Positions 25,941 through 34,504 of a DNA stretch of 64,000 nucleotides are shown here, piece by piece. The notes under the pieces are model-generated. The model made no database searches. It worked only from the letters and a program-made list of their open reading frames with translations, and had not been told where the DNA came from. The DNA comes from Sedimentitalea sp041224545 (GTDB lineage Bacteria; Pseudomonadota; Alphaproteobacteria; Rhodobacterales; Rhodobacteraceae): positions 1 to 64,000 of the forward strand of contig NZ_JBGFGP010000162.1 in NCBI RefSeq assembly GCF_041224545.1, written 5' to 3'. Within the stretch, counting starts at the first letter, position 1, and each line of letters starts with the position of its first letter. A program made the position numbers and the translations under genes.

Positions 25941-26536
25941 TCGGGCACCTCCAGTCGGATAGCGGTAAAGACCAGCGAATAGGGTGCGATGATGATCGAG
26001 ACCGGCACCTGTTCGCCGTTCCAGTCAAACAGCGCGGCATAGTGGTAGGACAGCGTATCGTTCTGGCCGATGAGTTCGCCCGCCATGCCCCGCGCCGCGA
26101 AGCCGATGGGAAGATTGCCACCGACGATCTGTGCAGGCGAGGTGGGGCGCACGATCTCTTCAAATGCCGCAACCCAGGGGCCGGGATCGGTGGATAGCGC
26201 AAGATTGATCTCGGCCGCATTGAACCCCTGGTCATGCGCCGAACAGGTGTTCATCCGCATCCCCGGCAGGCCGGTAACGCGCAGGGTGATCATCTGGTTG
26301 TCGGCAAACCGCCGGGCCTCGACGATCTGGCCATCCGCCGACCGGCCCACGGTGCTGATGCCATTGGGGCCGGGATTGGGCGTTTCGGCGATAAAGGCCG
26401 ATTGTTCGAACAGCGCCGCCTTGCAGTCGGTCCGAAACGTTTCCCACACCCGCGCCACCGCCTCGCGCGGGGATTGCGCGGCGGCTGGTGTGGCCAGCAA
26501 TAGGGATATGAGGAGGGGGCGGATCATCTGCTTCAA
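25937..26536 (-). CDS. Secreted hypothetical protein B
   Basis: A 199-residue exported protein with signal peptide MKQMIRPLLISLLLATPAAA and two cysteines in the mature part. The layout resembles protein C at 26700: an early VWETFRTDCKA segment, a central cysteine, and a final QVPVSIIIAPYSLVF strand. B and C may be distant paralogues. No function is recognised. It overlaps gene A by ATGA. Confidence 0.7.
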   Translation of the reverse strand: MKQMIRPLLISLLLATPAAAQSPREAVARVWETFRTDCKAALFEQSAFIAETPNPGPNGISTVGRSADGQIVEARRFADNQMITLRVTGLPGMRMNTCSAHDQGFNAAEINLALSTDPGPWVAAFEEIVRPTSPAQIVGGNLPIGFAARGMAGELIGQNDTLSYHYAALFDWNGEQVPVSIIIAPYSLVFTAIRLEVPE

Positions 26537-26699
26537 CGGTAGCGGTGCGTAATATCTTGCGAGCCGGTCTGGCGCTGGCGGCGGTTTCTGGGAGGGGCGT
26601 CGATGAGAGAGGCCATGTTCGTTTCATTACTATGCGTGCGCGGTTCGCCGAGTCTGTCTTTGCTTTCGATGCTGCGCGCGCGATCAGGTTTGAAGATTT

Positions 26700-27272
26700 T
26701 CATATCAATCCAGCAACACGTATGGTGACGCTGCCACTCTCGATATCGATCATCACGGGAATTGAGCGGCCGGGGAAGACGCCTTCAACCACGATCAGGT
26801 TCCAAGGGCCGTCTCCAAACTGCTCCATACTTGTGTTTGAAGTCGGCAGGTCTCTCATCTGGCCGCCTGAAACTGTCATTTCGCCGGAGGCGGATAGCAT
26901 GCCGGTCAGGGTCGACGCGACGGAAGATTGATCCAGATCGTCTTCCGACAAAGTCGAAATCTCACACTCGATCCAGTAGCCGTTGGTCAGGCTGAGAAGA
27001 TGGACATAGGTGAATGAACGGTAATCAGTGGAGGATTGATTGAGAACAAGACTACCTCCGTCGGTCGATTTTGCGAATGATTTCCGCGGAAGATCAGAGA
27101 GAGTTGGCAAATTCTCTTCCATCTGTTCAGGAGCTTCAATTACGCCGCCGCAGGCGCGAAAAAACTCTGACCAAAGCGCTGGAAAACGATCAATCAGCCC
27201 CTGAGCGTTGGCTGGAAACGCAGAGAATGCTAGCAACGCCGCAATTTTCAGGAAAAGGACGAATGATCGCAT
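26700..27272 (-). CDS. Secreted hypothetical protein C
   Basis: A 190-residue exported protein with signal peptide MRSFVLFLKIAALLAFSAFP and ANAQ cleavage site. The mature part starts LWSEFFRACGGVIEAPEQ and ends SIPVMIDIESGSVTIRV, resembling protein B in order of features. Base composition is lower in GC than its neighbours, hinting at different ancestry or weak selection. It follows sucC by 11 bases and is separated from gene B by 163 bases in which I see no gene. Confidence 0.68.
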   Translation of the reverse strand: MRSFVLFLKIAALLAFSAFPANAQGLIDRFPALWSEFFRACGGVIEAPEQMEENLPTLSDLPRKSFAKSTDGGSLVLNQSSTDYRSFTYVHLLSLTNGYWIECEISTLSEDDLDQSSVASTLTGMLSASGEMTVSGGQMRDLPTSNTSMEQFGDGPWNLIVVEGVFPGRSIPVMIDIESGSVTIRVAGLI

Positions 27273-27283
27273 GATTCTGGCTC

Positions 27284-28486
27284 TCAGCCCTTCACGGCCT
27301 TCACGGCCTTCACGATCTTCTGGGCCCCGTCCTTGAGGTCGTCCGCAGCGATCACGTCGAGGCCGGACGTGTTGATGATCTCCTTGCCCTTCTCCACATT
27401 GGTGCCTTCCAGCCGCACAACGAGAGGCACCTTAAGGCCGACCTCTTTCACTGCGGCGACGACGCCCTCCGCGATCACGTCGCAGCGCATGATGCCGCCG
27501 AAGATGTTGACGAGGATGCCTTTGACCTGCGGATCGGAGGTAATGATCTTGAACGCCTCGGTGACCTTTTCCTTGGTCGCGCCGCCGCCGACATCGAGAA
27601 AGTTTGCCGGTTCCGCACCGTAGAGCTTGATGATGTCCATCGTTGCCATCGCGAGGCCGGCACCGTTGACCATGCAGCCGATTTCGCCATCCAATGCGAT
27701 ATAATTCAGGTCGAACTTGGACGCTTCCAGTTCCTTCGGGTCCTCCTCGGACGTGTCGCGTAATTCGGCGATGTCGGCGTGGCGGTACACAGCGTTGCCA
27801 TCGAACCCCATCTTGGCATCAAGGCATTTCAGGTCGCCACCATCGGTCACGATCAGCGGGTTGATCTCGAGCATTTCCATGTCCTTTTCGATGAACATGC
27901 GATACAGCGTTTCCATCAGGCGCACGCATTGCTTGACCTGTTTCCCGGTCAGTCCGAGCATGAAGGCGATGCGGCGTCCGTGAAAGGCCTGGTATCCGGT
28001 CGCGGGATCGACCGGGAAGGACAGGATTTTCTCGGGGGTGTTGGCGGCGACTTCTTCGATGTCCATGCCGCCTTCGGTCGAGCAGACAAAGCTGATACGG
28101 CTGGTCTGGCGATCGACCAGCAGCGCAAGATAGAGTTCGGTTTCGATACCGCTTCCGTCTTCGATGTAGATACGGTTCACCTGTTTGCCCACGGGTCCGG
28201 TCTGGTGCGTGACAAGCTTGCGTCCCAGCATCCGCTTGGCTTCCGCGGCGGCCTCTTCGACGGATTTCGTCAGGCGGACGCCGCCTTTTTCACCGGCGTC
28301 GGTCTCTTTGAAACTGCCCTTTCCGCGCCCCCCCGCATGTATTTGCGCCTTGACCACCCACATCGGTCCATCAAGCTCGCCCGCAGCGGTCTTGGCCTCT
28401 TCCGCGCGCAAGACGACCCGCCCGTCAGAGACCGGTGCGCCATAGCTGCGGAGCAAAGCCTTGGCCTGATATTCGTGAATGTTCAT
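27284..28486 (-). CDS. sucC: Succinyl-CoA synthetase beta subunit
   Basis: ATP-grasp subunit that binds nucleotide and succinate and pairs with SucD. The 400-residue protein opens MNIHEYQAKALLRSYG and shows KAQIHAGGRGK, the LEINPL metal site and NIFGGIMRCD near the C-terminus. It is the first gene of the suc operon, and the paired palindromes about 110 bases upstream are its likely control region. Confidence 0.95.
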   Translation of the reverse strand: MNIHEYQAKALLRSYGAPVSDGRVVLRAEEAKTAAGELDGPMWVVKAQIHAGGRGKGSFKETDAGEKGGVRLTKSVEEAAAEAKRMLGRKLVTHQTGPVGKQVNRIYIEDGSGIETELYLALLVDRQTSRISFVCSTEGGMDIEEVAANTPEKILSFPVDPATGYQAFHGRRIAFMLGLTGKQVKQCVRLMETLYRMFIEKDMEMLEINPLIVTDGGDLKCLDAKMGFDGNAVYRHADIAELRDTSEEDPKELEASKFDLNYIALDGEIGCMVNGAGLAMATMDIIKLYGAEPANFLDVGGGATKEKVTEAFKIITSDPQVKGILVNIFGGIMRCDVIAEGVVAAVKEVGLKVPLVVRLEGTNVEKGKEIINTSGLDVIAADDLKDGAQKIVKAVKAVKG

Positions 28487-28520
28487 CGAAAACTGTCCCG
28501 TCTAGCTGCGTTTACCCCGG

Positions 28521-28550
28521 GTATAACGATCCCGTTCCAATGGAGTTAAA
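28521..28550 (-). promoter_or_regulatory. Possible sucC promoter
   Basis: On the minus strand TTTAAC (28550-28545) and TTATAC (28526-28521) are 18 bases apart, a fair sigma-70-type arrangement. It would start transcription about 30 bases before the sucC ATG. The palindrome pair would then sit 86-107 bases upstream of the start, where an activator could act. No start site is shown by the sequence itself. Confidence 0.4.
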
Positions 28551-28595
28551 CGCTTTTTTGCTGCGGGCTTGGGTTTTTGCTAAAAAAGCGACATT

Positions 28596-28626
28596 TGTGA
28601 TCACACGTCTGAAGTGTGTGATCACA
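28596..28626. promoter_or_regulatory. Paired TGTGATCACA palindromes upstream of sucC
   Basis: Two perfect copies of TGTGATCACA lie at 28596-28605 and 28617-28626, centres 21 bases apart. Flanking bases extend the outer symmetry, so TTTGTGATCACAC faces GTGTGTGATCACAAA. The same arrangement and spacing occurs upstream of sdhC. Two helical turns between centres suggests a pair of dimers bound on one face of the DNA. The regulator is not identified from this window. Confidence 0.75.
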
Positions 28627-28785
28627 AACCGTGGCGGCGAGATTTCGTGGCGCTGGATGCAGGGGGATCGTGCGATTCGTTTTGGAAAATGAAAACCCCG
28701 TCGGCGAGAATGCCCTCGGGAGTCCATCCCCGGACGTTTGAGGATGGTGCGTAAAATGTCGACGGCTGAATGTCGCGCCGTGGCC

Positions 28786-28914
28786 TCAGGATTTGCAGCG
28801 GCGTGCAATCCAGCCCGTCAGACCAACGCCATCGGCCGGAAGCGACAGGGTGGCCGGCACCGGAATTGGAACGACACCGTTATCGACGGACATGTCATCG
28901 GTACCGAAATCAAC
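28786..28914 (-). pseudogene. Remnant of a PEP-CTERM-type secreted protein
   Basis: The minus strand encodes ...DFGTDDMSVDNG, then VVPIPVPATLSLPADGVGL and TGWIARRCKS before a stop at 28786. This is the order of a PEP-CTERM/VPLPA-CTERM sorting tail: a VPxPA motif, a (here degraded) hydrophobic segment and a basic end. Upstream the frame runs into the mdh terminator, with no signal peptide or body, so only the tail of a former exosortase substrate seems to survive. The hydrophobic helix is interrupted by Pro and Asp. Confidence 0.5.
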
Positions 28915-28979
28915 AGGCCCTGAACCTAAAACTACATTGATAAATCGACTCAAAATTCGCGCTCCAGGCGTTCGACAAC

Positions 28980-29016
28980 AAAAAACGCCGGTCAGCATCT
29001 GTTGCTGTCCGGCGTC
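28980..29016 (-). terminator. Intrinsic terminator of mdh
   Basis: On the minus strand ACGCCGG-A-CAGCA pairs with TGCTG-A-CCGGCGT around a 5-base loop and runs straight into TTTTTTG. It lies about 25 bases after the mdh stop. This makes mdh a separate transcription unit from sucC. Confidence 0.88.
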
Positions 29017-29039
29017 CATTGTGTGGGCTGATGAGCCGA

Positions 29040-30002
29040 TCAGGCGAGCGAGCTATCGATGCTTTTGCAGGCCTCGACCAGACCCTTCACCGCATTCACG
29101 GAATTGTCGAACATAGCCTGTTCGTCCTTGGTCATCTTGATGTCGATGACTTTTTCGATGCCGCCGGCTCCGATCACGGTCGGCACGCCGACATACATGC
29201 CCTTCAGGCCAAGCGCGCCATCGACATAGGCCGCGCAGGGCAGAACGCGTTTCTGATCTTTCAGATAGGCTTCGGCCATCTCGATCGCGGAAGTTGCAGG
29301 GGCGTAGAACGCGCTGCCGGTTTTCAACAGGCCAACGATCTCGGCACCGCCGTCCCGGGTACGTTGAATGATGCCGTCAAGCTTTTCCTGAGTGGTCCAG
29401 CCCATCGCAACCAGATCGGGCAGGGGGATGCCCGCAACTGTCGAATAGCGGGCGAGGGGCACCATCGTGTCGCCATGTCCGCCAAGAACAAATGCGGTGA
29501 CGTCTTTCATCGAGACACCGAATTCGTTCGCAAGGAAGTGACGAAACCGCGCGCTGTCGAGCACGCCGGCCATTCCGCAGACCTTCTCATGCGGCAGGCC
29601 GGAGAATTCGCGCAGGGCCCAGACCATCGCATCAAGCGGGTTGGTGATGCAGATCACGAACGCATTGGGCGCATGATCGCGGATGCCTTCGCCGACCGAT
29701 TTCATGACCTTGAGGTTGATGCCCAGCAGGTCGTCGCGGCTCATCCCCGGCTTGCGCGGAACACCTGCCGTGACGATGCAGACATCGGCGCCGGCGATAT
29801 CGGCATAAGATTGTGTGCCGGACAGGGCAGCGTCAAAACCCTCGGACGGGCCGGATTCGGCGATGTCGAGCGCCTTGCCCTCGGGTGTGCCCTCAGCGAT
29901 ATCGAACAGGACGACATCGCCCAGTTCTTTCAGCGCTGCGAGGTGGGCGAGCGTGCCGCCGATCTGACCTGCTCCGATGAGCGCGATCTTGGGTCTGGCC
30001 AT
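29040..30002 (-). CDS. mdh: Malate dehydrogenase
   Basis: NAD-dependent oxidation of malate to oxaloacetate in the TCA cycle. The 320-residue protein is of the LDH-like alphaproteobacterial type, with the dinucleotide loop LIGAGQIGGTLA, substrate arginines in VPRKPGMSRDDLL, ITNPLDAM, and catalytic His in LGGHGDTMVPL. It has its own terminator, so its expression can be set apart from the downstream suc genes. Confidence 0.95.
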   Translation of the reverse strand: MARPKIALIGAGQIGGTLAHLAALKELGDVVLFDIAEGTPEGKALDIAESGPSEGFDAALSGTQSYADIAGADVCIVTAGVPRKPGMSRDDLLGINLKVMKSVGEGIRDHAPNAFVICITNPLDAMVWALREFSGLPHEKVCGMAGVLDSARFRHFLANEFGVSMKDVTAFVLGGHGDTMVPLARYSTVAGIPLPDLVAMGWTTQEKLDGIIQRTRDGGAEIVGLLKTGSAFYAPATSAIEMAEAYLKDQKRVLPCAAYVDGALGLKGMYVGVPTVIGAGGIEKVIDIKMTKDEQAMFDNSVNAVKGLVEACKSIDSSLA

Positions 30003-30405
30003 GGATTTCTCTCCGATCCGATGAAAATTGCGGGTTGCCTAGTGCGTCATGCGGTTTCGTGCAAGTGTTCTGCAACGCGGCATTGGCACTCGATGCGGTC
30101 ATCCACGAAACATCCGAGACGGTAAAGGCCAATTATCGGAAAGGGTTACGAGGCAACACGAAGCGGGCGTTGCGCATCGGTTTTTTTGGACCGGCGGCGC
30201 GCGCGGATCGCCCGCTGGTCTTTAGAACGCAATCTTCGCCGCAAAGGCGGTGTCGGGCTGCTCGTCGATTCTTGCGCGGATCGGCGCGCCTGGTCGCTTC
30301 AGGTCAACACGCTGTTGACGCTTTTCTATCTGACCGGCCCGGGGGAATATTGGAAATCAACGACGGGAAACTCGAACTGCTGCTCGACACGCAGACCTGA
30401 CGGAT
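30003..30405. other. Intergenic stretch without a recognisable gene
   Basis: The 400 bases between the mdh start and the small secreted gene contain open frames on the plus strand (from 30035 and 30186), but they are rich in Arg and Cys, lack ribosome-binding sites and resemble no family I know. The part nearest mdh must hold the mdh promoter. Nothing else is supported. Confidence 0.5.
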
Positions 30406-30723
30406 TCAGGCGTCGCTGCCGTCGGACGGCAACGCCTCGGCGAGTTCTTCGAACGACTGGCCGGATGCCACGAGACAGGTGATACCGTTGGGCATCGTCA
30501 CGGTGATGGTCCAACTGCCGGTGTCGTGCGAGGCGAAAGTTTCCACCACCGCGCCCTGAGAGCCCAGCCCAATGCTCTGGCGCGTTTCGCCAAATCGGCT
30601 GGTCAGGCGCTCGATCACGGTATCGCGCGGTGCACAGTTGCGGGACTGTTGCGCAGAAACCTGTTGTGCCGCCAAAACCATCAAGCCCAACCCGACGGTC
30701 ATGTTCAACGCTGTCTTCATCAT
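30406..30723 (-). CDS. Small secreted protein conserved in Rhodobacteraceae
   Basis: A 105-residue exported protein: signal peptide to about residue 26 (LGLMVLAAQQVSAQQ), then RNCAPRDTVIERLTSRFGE and a compact beta-rich part with two cysteines (CAPRD and ITCLVASG), probably a disulfide. I recognise the sequence pattern as a conserved family of unknown function in this group. The ATG pair at 30723 and 30720 follows AAGGTGG; either may be used. Confidence 0.75.
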   Translation of the reverse strand: MMKTALNMTVGLGLMVLAAQQVSAQQSRNCAPRDTVIERLTSRFGETRQSIGLGSQGAVVETFASHDTGSWTITVTMPNGITCLVASGQSFEELAEALPSDGSDA

Positions 30724-30958
30724 GGGTCCACCTTTCTGAAACAATGCGCCGGATACGTTCGCGGACGCTTGCAAACAGCGGCTTGCTGTCAGCGACGATC
30801 CTGCCCACGGAGTTGCTGAAAAGTGGTTAATTCGCCGTTCTGACGGCTGTCCGGGCCTCACACGTCGTCAGAAAATGCTGCATTGCGGCGCTTTTGGCTT
30901 GAATTTTCCAACCAAAAATGCCCCTTTCTGCGCAATATTATGACTTGTGGAGAGACTC

Positions 30959-31816
30959 ATGCCATCCAGCGCCCGCCCTTACCGATCGGTCTTGTACATT
31001 CCCGCATCCAAGGCGCGGGCGTTGGAAAAGGCCAAGTCGCTTCCGGTGGACGCGATCATTTTCGATCTCGAAGACGCGGTGACGCCGGCGGAAAAGGCGA
31101 ATGCGCGCGCTCTTTTGACAGAGGCGCTCGCCGCTGGCGGATATGGCAACCGCGTGCGGCTTGTCAGGATCAACGGTCTGGATACCGAGTGGGGCCGCGA
31201 TGACGCGATTGCCGCCCGCGACATGGAGTGCGACGCGATCCTGCTACCCAAGGTCGGCAGCCCCGAGGACGTGGACGCGCTCGCCGAGATCACCGGTGAC
31301 ATTCCCGTCTGGGCGATGATGGAAACGCCCAGGGGGATGCTGAACGCCCACGCCATCGCCGCGCATCCGCTGATCGGCGGGTTCGTGCTGGGAACCAACG
31401 ATCTGGCCAAGGAGCTCAATACCCGTTTCCGCCCGGATCGTGAGCCCTTGATGACCGGGCTTGGCCTGTGCCTGCTCGCGGCCAAGGCCGAAGGTGTGAT
31501 AGCGATTGACGGGGTATTCAACGCGTTCAAGGACGATGCCGGGCTCGAGGTCGAATGTAAACAGGGGCGTGACATGGGGTTTGACGGCAAGTCCCTGATT
31601 CATCCGGCGCAGGTCGAGGTCACCAATCGCGCCTTTGCGCCATCGGCGGACGAACTCGATCTGGCGCGCCGGCAGATCTCTGCCTTCGAGGAAATCGAAG
31701 CCAGTGGGCAGGGGGTCGCCGTGGTTGATGGCCGGATCGTCGAGAATCTTCACGTTGCCACTGCCCGCGAATTGCTGGCAAAAGCGGAAATGATCGAGGC
31801 GTTGCAAGCGGGGTAG
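30959..31816 (+). CDS. mcl2: (3S)-malyl-CoA thioesterase
   Basis: A 285-residue CitE-superfamily enzyme. Length and sequence follow Rhodobacter sphaeroides Mcl2, which hydrolyses (3S)-malyl-CoA to malate and CoA, rather than the 318-residue malyl-CoA lyase Mcl1. Motifs include RSVLYIPASK, IFDLEDAV, RINGLDTEWGRDD, ETPRGMLNA and KSLIHPAQ. Together with the lyase step it completes acetyl-CoA assimilation by the ethylmalonyl-CoA pathway. GGAGAG precedes ATG 30959. The gene is followed closely by nnrU-like and mch genes. Confidence 0.88.
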   Translation: MPSSARPYRSVLYIPASKARALEKAKSLPVDAIIFDLEDAVTPAEKANARALLTEALAAGGYGNRVRLVRINGLDTEWGRDDAIAARDMECDAILLPKVGSPEDVDALAEITGDIPVWAMMETPRGMLNAHAIAAHPLIGGFVLGTNDLAKELNTRFRPDREPLMTGLGLCLLAAKAEGVIAIDGVFNAFKDDAGLEVECKQGRDMGFDGKSLIHPAQVEVTNRAFAPSADELDLARRQISAFEEIEASGQGVAVVDGRIVENLHVATARELLAKAEMIEALQAG

Positions 31817-31822
31817 TCCGGG

Positions 31823-32377
31823 ATGGGCTGGAGTCTTCTGATTTTGGGGTTGGCGCTGTGGTGGGGCGCGCATCTCTTCAAACGCGTCCGGCCTGATCAG
31901 CGCGCTGCCATGGGCAATGCGGGCAAGGGGGCCATCGCGCTGGCCCTGTTGATCTCGATTGTGCTTATGGTGATCGGCTTTCGGGCGACGCCCTATATCG
32001 CCGTCTGGACACCGCCCGGCTTCATGATCCACATCAACAACACGCTGATGGTCTTTGCCTTCTGGCTGGCCAGCCCGGCGGGCCAGAAGGGGCTGATTCT
32101 GAACAAGGTGCGCCATCCGATGCTTGCGGGGTTCAAGCTCTGGGCATTTGCGCACCTGTTGGTAAATGGCGATCTCGCCTCCATCGTGCTGTTTGGCGGG
32201 CTGCTCGCCTGGGCTGTGGTCGAGGTGATCGTGATCAACCGCGCCGAGCCTGAATGGACGCCACCGGCACCGGGAACATTGGCCAAGGATGCGATGTTCT
32301 TTGCGATATCGGTCGTGCTGCTTGGCGTGATCGGCATGATTCACGGCTGGTTGGGATACTGGCCGTTCCCGCAATAA
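31823..32377 (+). CDS. NnrU-family membrane protein
   Basis: A 184-residue inner-membrane protein with five or six hydrophobic segments and the NnrU pattern (HPMLAGFKLWAFAHLLVNGD). NnrU was named from a denitrification locus, and related sequences are similar to methyltransferase-like membrane proteins, but there are no nitrogen-oxide genes here. It lies six bases behind mcl2 and inside an EMC gene run, so its role in this organism is open. Confidence 0.85.
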   Translation: MGWSLLILGLALWWGAHLFKRVRPDQRAAMGNAGKGAIALALLISIVLMVIGFRATPYIAVWTPPGFMIHINNTLMVFAFWLASPAGQKGLILNKVRHPMLAGFKLWAFAHLLVNGDLASIVLFGGLLAWAVVEVIVINRAEPEWTPPAPGTLAKDAMFFAISVVLLGVIGMIHGWLGYWPFPQ

Positions 32378-32388
32378 GGACACATCAG

Positions 32389-32595
32389 ATGAGCAAGATT
32401 TACCGGTTCCTCTCGGAAGAGGACACATCCGCGTTCTGTCACAAGGTCAGCGCAGCCCTGGCCAAGGGCTGGACATTGTATGGTTCGCCGACACAGACCT
32501 TCGATGCGGCGACCGGCACCATGCGGTGCGGGCAGGCGGTGATCAAGGACGTCGCTGCGGAGTACACCCCCGACATGAAACTGGGAGAGCAGTAG
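32389..32595 (+). CDS. DUF1737 small protein
   Basis: A 68-residue cytoplasmic protein matching DUF1737 (KIYRFLSEEDTSAFCHKV, GWTLYGSPTQTFD, CGQAVIKDV). The family has no assigned function. It starts 11 bases behind the NnrU-like gene, and its TAG is followed directly by the mch ATG, so it is probably translated together with mch. Confidence 0.85.
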   Translation: MSKIYRFLSEEDTSAFCHKVSAALAKGWTLYGSPTQTFDAATGTMRCGQAVIKDVAAEYTPDMKLGEQ

Positions 32596-33630
32596 ATGGC
32601 CAACAAGACCAATTCCGGCCGGTTTTTCGAGGATTACGCAATTGGCGACGTGCTCGAACATCCGGTGCCGCGAACCGTGACGACCGGAGAGCGTGCGCTG
32701 TACCACATGCTCTATCCCGCACGGCATGCACTGCATTCGTCCGACCTGTTTGCGCAGAACTGTGGCCTGACAGGCAGCCCGCTGGATGATCTCGTGGCTT
32801 TTCATGTGGTTTTTGGCAAGACGGTGCCCGACGTGTCGCTGAATGCCGTCGCGAATCTCGGATATGCAGAGGGGCGCTGGCTGCGACCGGTCTGGCCCGG
32901 CGATACCCTGCGATCGGTCTCCGAGGTGATCGGGGTCAAGCAGAACAGCAATGGCAAGACCGGCGTCGTCTATGTGCGGACACGGGGCATGAACCAGCAT
33001 GGCGATGAGGTTCTGGAATATGTCCGATGGGTGATGGTGCGCAAACGCGATGTCGATGCGCCCGCGCCCGAAGCGGTTGTGCCCGACCTCGCCAAGGTGG
33101 TGTCGGCGGATGATCTGGTGATTCCCGATGGTCTGGATTTCACCGGCTACGATTTCTCGCTTGCCGGAGAACCGCACCGCTGGGGCGATTATGAGGTTGG
33201 CGAGCAGATCGACCACGTGGACGGGGTGACAATCGAGGAGGCCGAGCACATGATGGCGACGCGCCTGTGGCAGAACACGGCCAAGGTGCATTTCGACGTC
33301 AACGCCCGGCCCGATGGCAGCCGCCTGATCTATGGCGGACATGTCATTTCGATGGCGCGCGCCTTGTCTTTCAACGGGCTGGCCAACGCGCAGATGGTCG
33401 TTGGCCTGAATTCCGGTGCCCATGCCAACCCCTGCCTTTCCGGGGATACGGTTTATGCTTGGTCCGAAGTGCTCGAGAAAGCCGAAATGCCGGCACCCGG
33501 CGTAGGAGCCATTCGCCTGCGGCTGGTCGCGACCAGGGGGCACACCCCTTTCGTTCTGCGCGGCGAGGATGGCAAGTACCGCCCCGAGGTTCTGCTCGAT
33601 CTCGACTACTGGGCGCTGATGCCGGTCTGA
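32596..33630 (+). CDS. mch: Mesaconyl-CoA hydratase (beta-methylmalyl-CoA dehydratase)
   Basis: A 344-residue double hot-dog (MaoC-like) enzyme that hydrates mesaconyl-C1-CoA to beta-methylmalyl-CoA in the ethylmalonyl-CoA pathway. It matches the family throughout: NSGRFFEDYAIGD, FHVVFGKTVPDVSLNA, QNSNGKTGVVYV, IDHVDGVTIEEAEHM and IYGGHVISMARALSFNGLAN. In this genome it travels with mcl2 rather than with the lyase gene mcl1, which is not in the window. Confidence 0.93.
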   Translation: MANKTNSGRFFEDYAIGDVLEHPVPRTVTTGERALYHMLYPARHALHSSDLFAQNCGLTGSPLDDLVAFHVVFGKTVPDVSLNAVANLGYAEGRWLRPVWPGDTLRSVSEVIGVKQNSNGKTGVVYVRTRGMNQHGDEVLEYVRWVMVRKRDVDAPAPEAVVPDLAKVVSADDLVIPDGLDFTGYDFSLAGEPHRWGDYEVGEQIDHVDGVTIEEAEHMMATRLWQNTAKVHFDVNARPDGSRLIYGGHVISMARALSFNGLANAQMVVGLNSGAHANPCLSGDTVYAWSEVLEKAEMPAPGVGAIRLRLVATRGHTPFVLRGEDGKYRPEVLLDLDYWALMPV

Positions 33631-33746
33631 GCTGCGGGGTGCGCAGCGCGGAGCTGGTGCGGATAGCAGCAGGTTCGCACCGGTCAGCGAATGCCATGTC
33701 GTTTACCGGATAGGCAGGCGCGGTTGGATTTCGTAGCCTCTCGCCC

Positions 33747-34454
33747 ATGTTCGCCCTGTTCCGGATATCTCTTCTGTGCCTGCTCCTGTCGGTCTGGTCT
33801 GTCGGGCGGGTATTCGCCTGTGATCTGGCCTTGGCCCTGGCTGTAGATGTCTCCGGCTCTGTCGATCATGAAGAATACCGCTTGCAGATGGACGGGCTGG
33901 CGCTTGCGCTTCGGGACGGCGTCATCGCCGAGGCGCTGGTGCGGGGGCGGGCACAGGTGATGCTTGTGCAGTGGAGCGGCACAAGCCGACAGCAGGTCGC
34001 AATTCCGTGGACAACGCTGAACAGCTTTGATGCCGTCGAGCAGTTTGCCGACCTTGTCGCCGCAAGCCCGCGGATCTGGCGTAATTATTCCACAGCGATC
34101 GGCGACGCTCTGGCATTCGTCCTGCCGGCGTTCGAACAGGTGCGGCAGTGCAGCCGACTCCTCATCGACGTGTCCGGGGATGGCCCGTCCAACGAAGGGC
34201 AGCCACCGCGCGACACGCATCAGAACCTGTCGCGCGCCGGGATCACCGTTAACGCCATTGCGATCGAGGCTTCCGAACCGGACCTGACCGCATATTTCTT
34301 TGAGAACGTCATCGTGGGCGAAGGCGCTTTTGTGATCACAGCATCGAGTTTCCGTGAGTATCCTGATCGGATACGCAAGAAACTGTTGCGCGAAGTCACG
34401 CGACAGACCGCAACGCACGAGGGTGCCGCAGAGCCGATGGTTCATAGCCGTTGA
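33747..34454 (+). CDS. DUF1194 (von Willebrand-A-like) secreted protein
   Basis: A 235-residue exported protein: signal peptide to about residue 24, then a vWA-like domain with the metal-site motif DVSGSVDHEEY and a second acidic site in LIDVSGDGPSNEG. This is the DUF1194 family, of unknown function. Its 3' part contains a TGTGATCACA (34331-34340) identical to the operator-like sites upstream of sdhC, 170 bases further on. Confidence 0.85.
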   Translation: MFALFRISLLCLLLSVWSVGRVFACDLALALAVDVSGSVDHEEYRLQMDGLALALRDGVIAEALVRGRAQVMLVQWSGTSRQQVAIPWTTLNSFDAVEQFADLVAASPRIWRNYSTAIGDALAFVLPAFEQVRQCSRLLIDVSGDGPSNEGQPPRDTHQNLSRAGITVNAIAIEASEPDLTAYFFENVIVGEGAFVITASSFREYPDRIRKKLLREVTRQTATHEGAAEPMVHSR

Positions 34455-34504
34455 CCGCGACTCAGTCGATCGGGGATCTAAAGCTTACGAGAGCCCCGCA
34501 GATA

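Noticed and set aside
28512..28808. A 98-codon minus-strand frame upstream of sucC
   Set aside because: It runs through the palindrome pair and the promoter-like region and resembles no protein.
30035..30482. Two overlapping plus-strand frames upstream of mdh
   Set aside because: Arg- and Cys-rich, no ribosome-binding site, no recognisable domain, and they overlap a convincing minus-strand gene.
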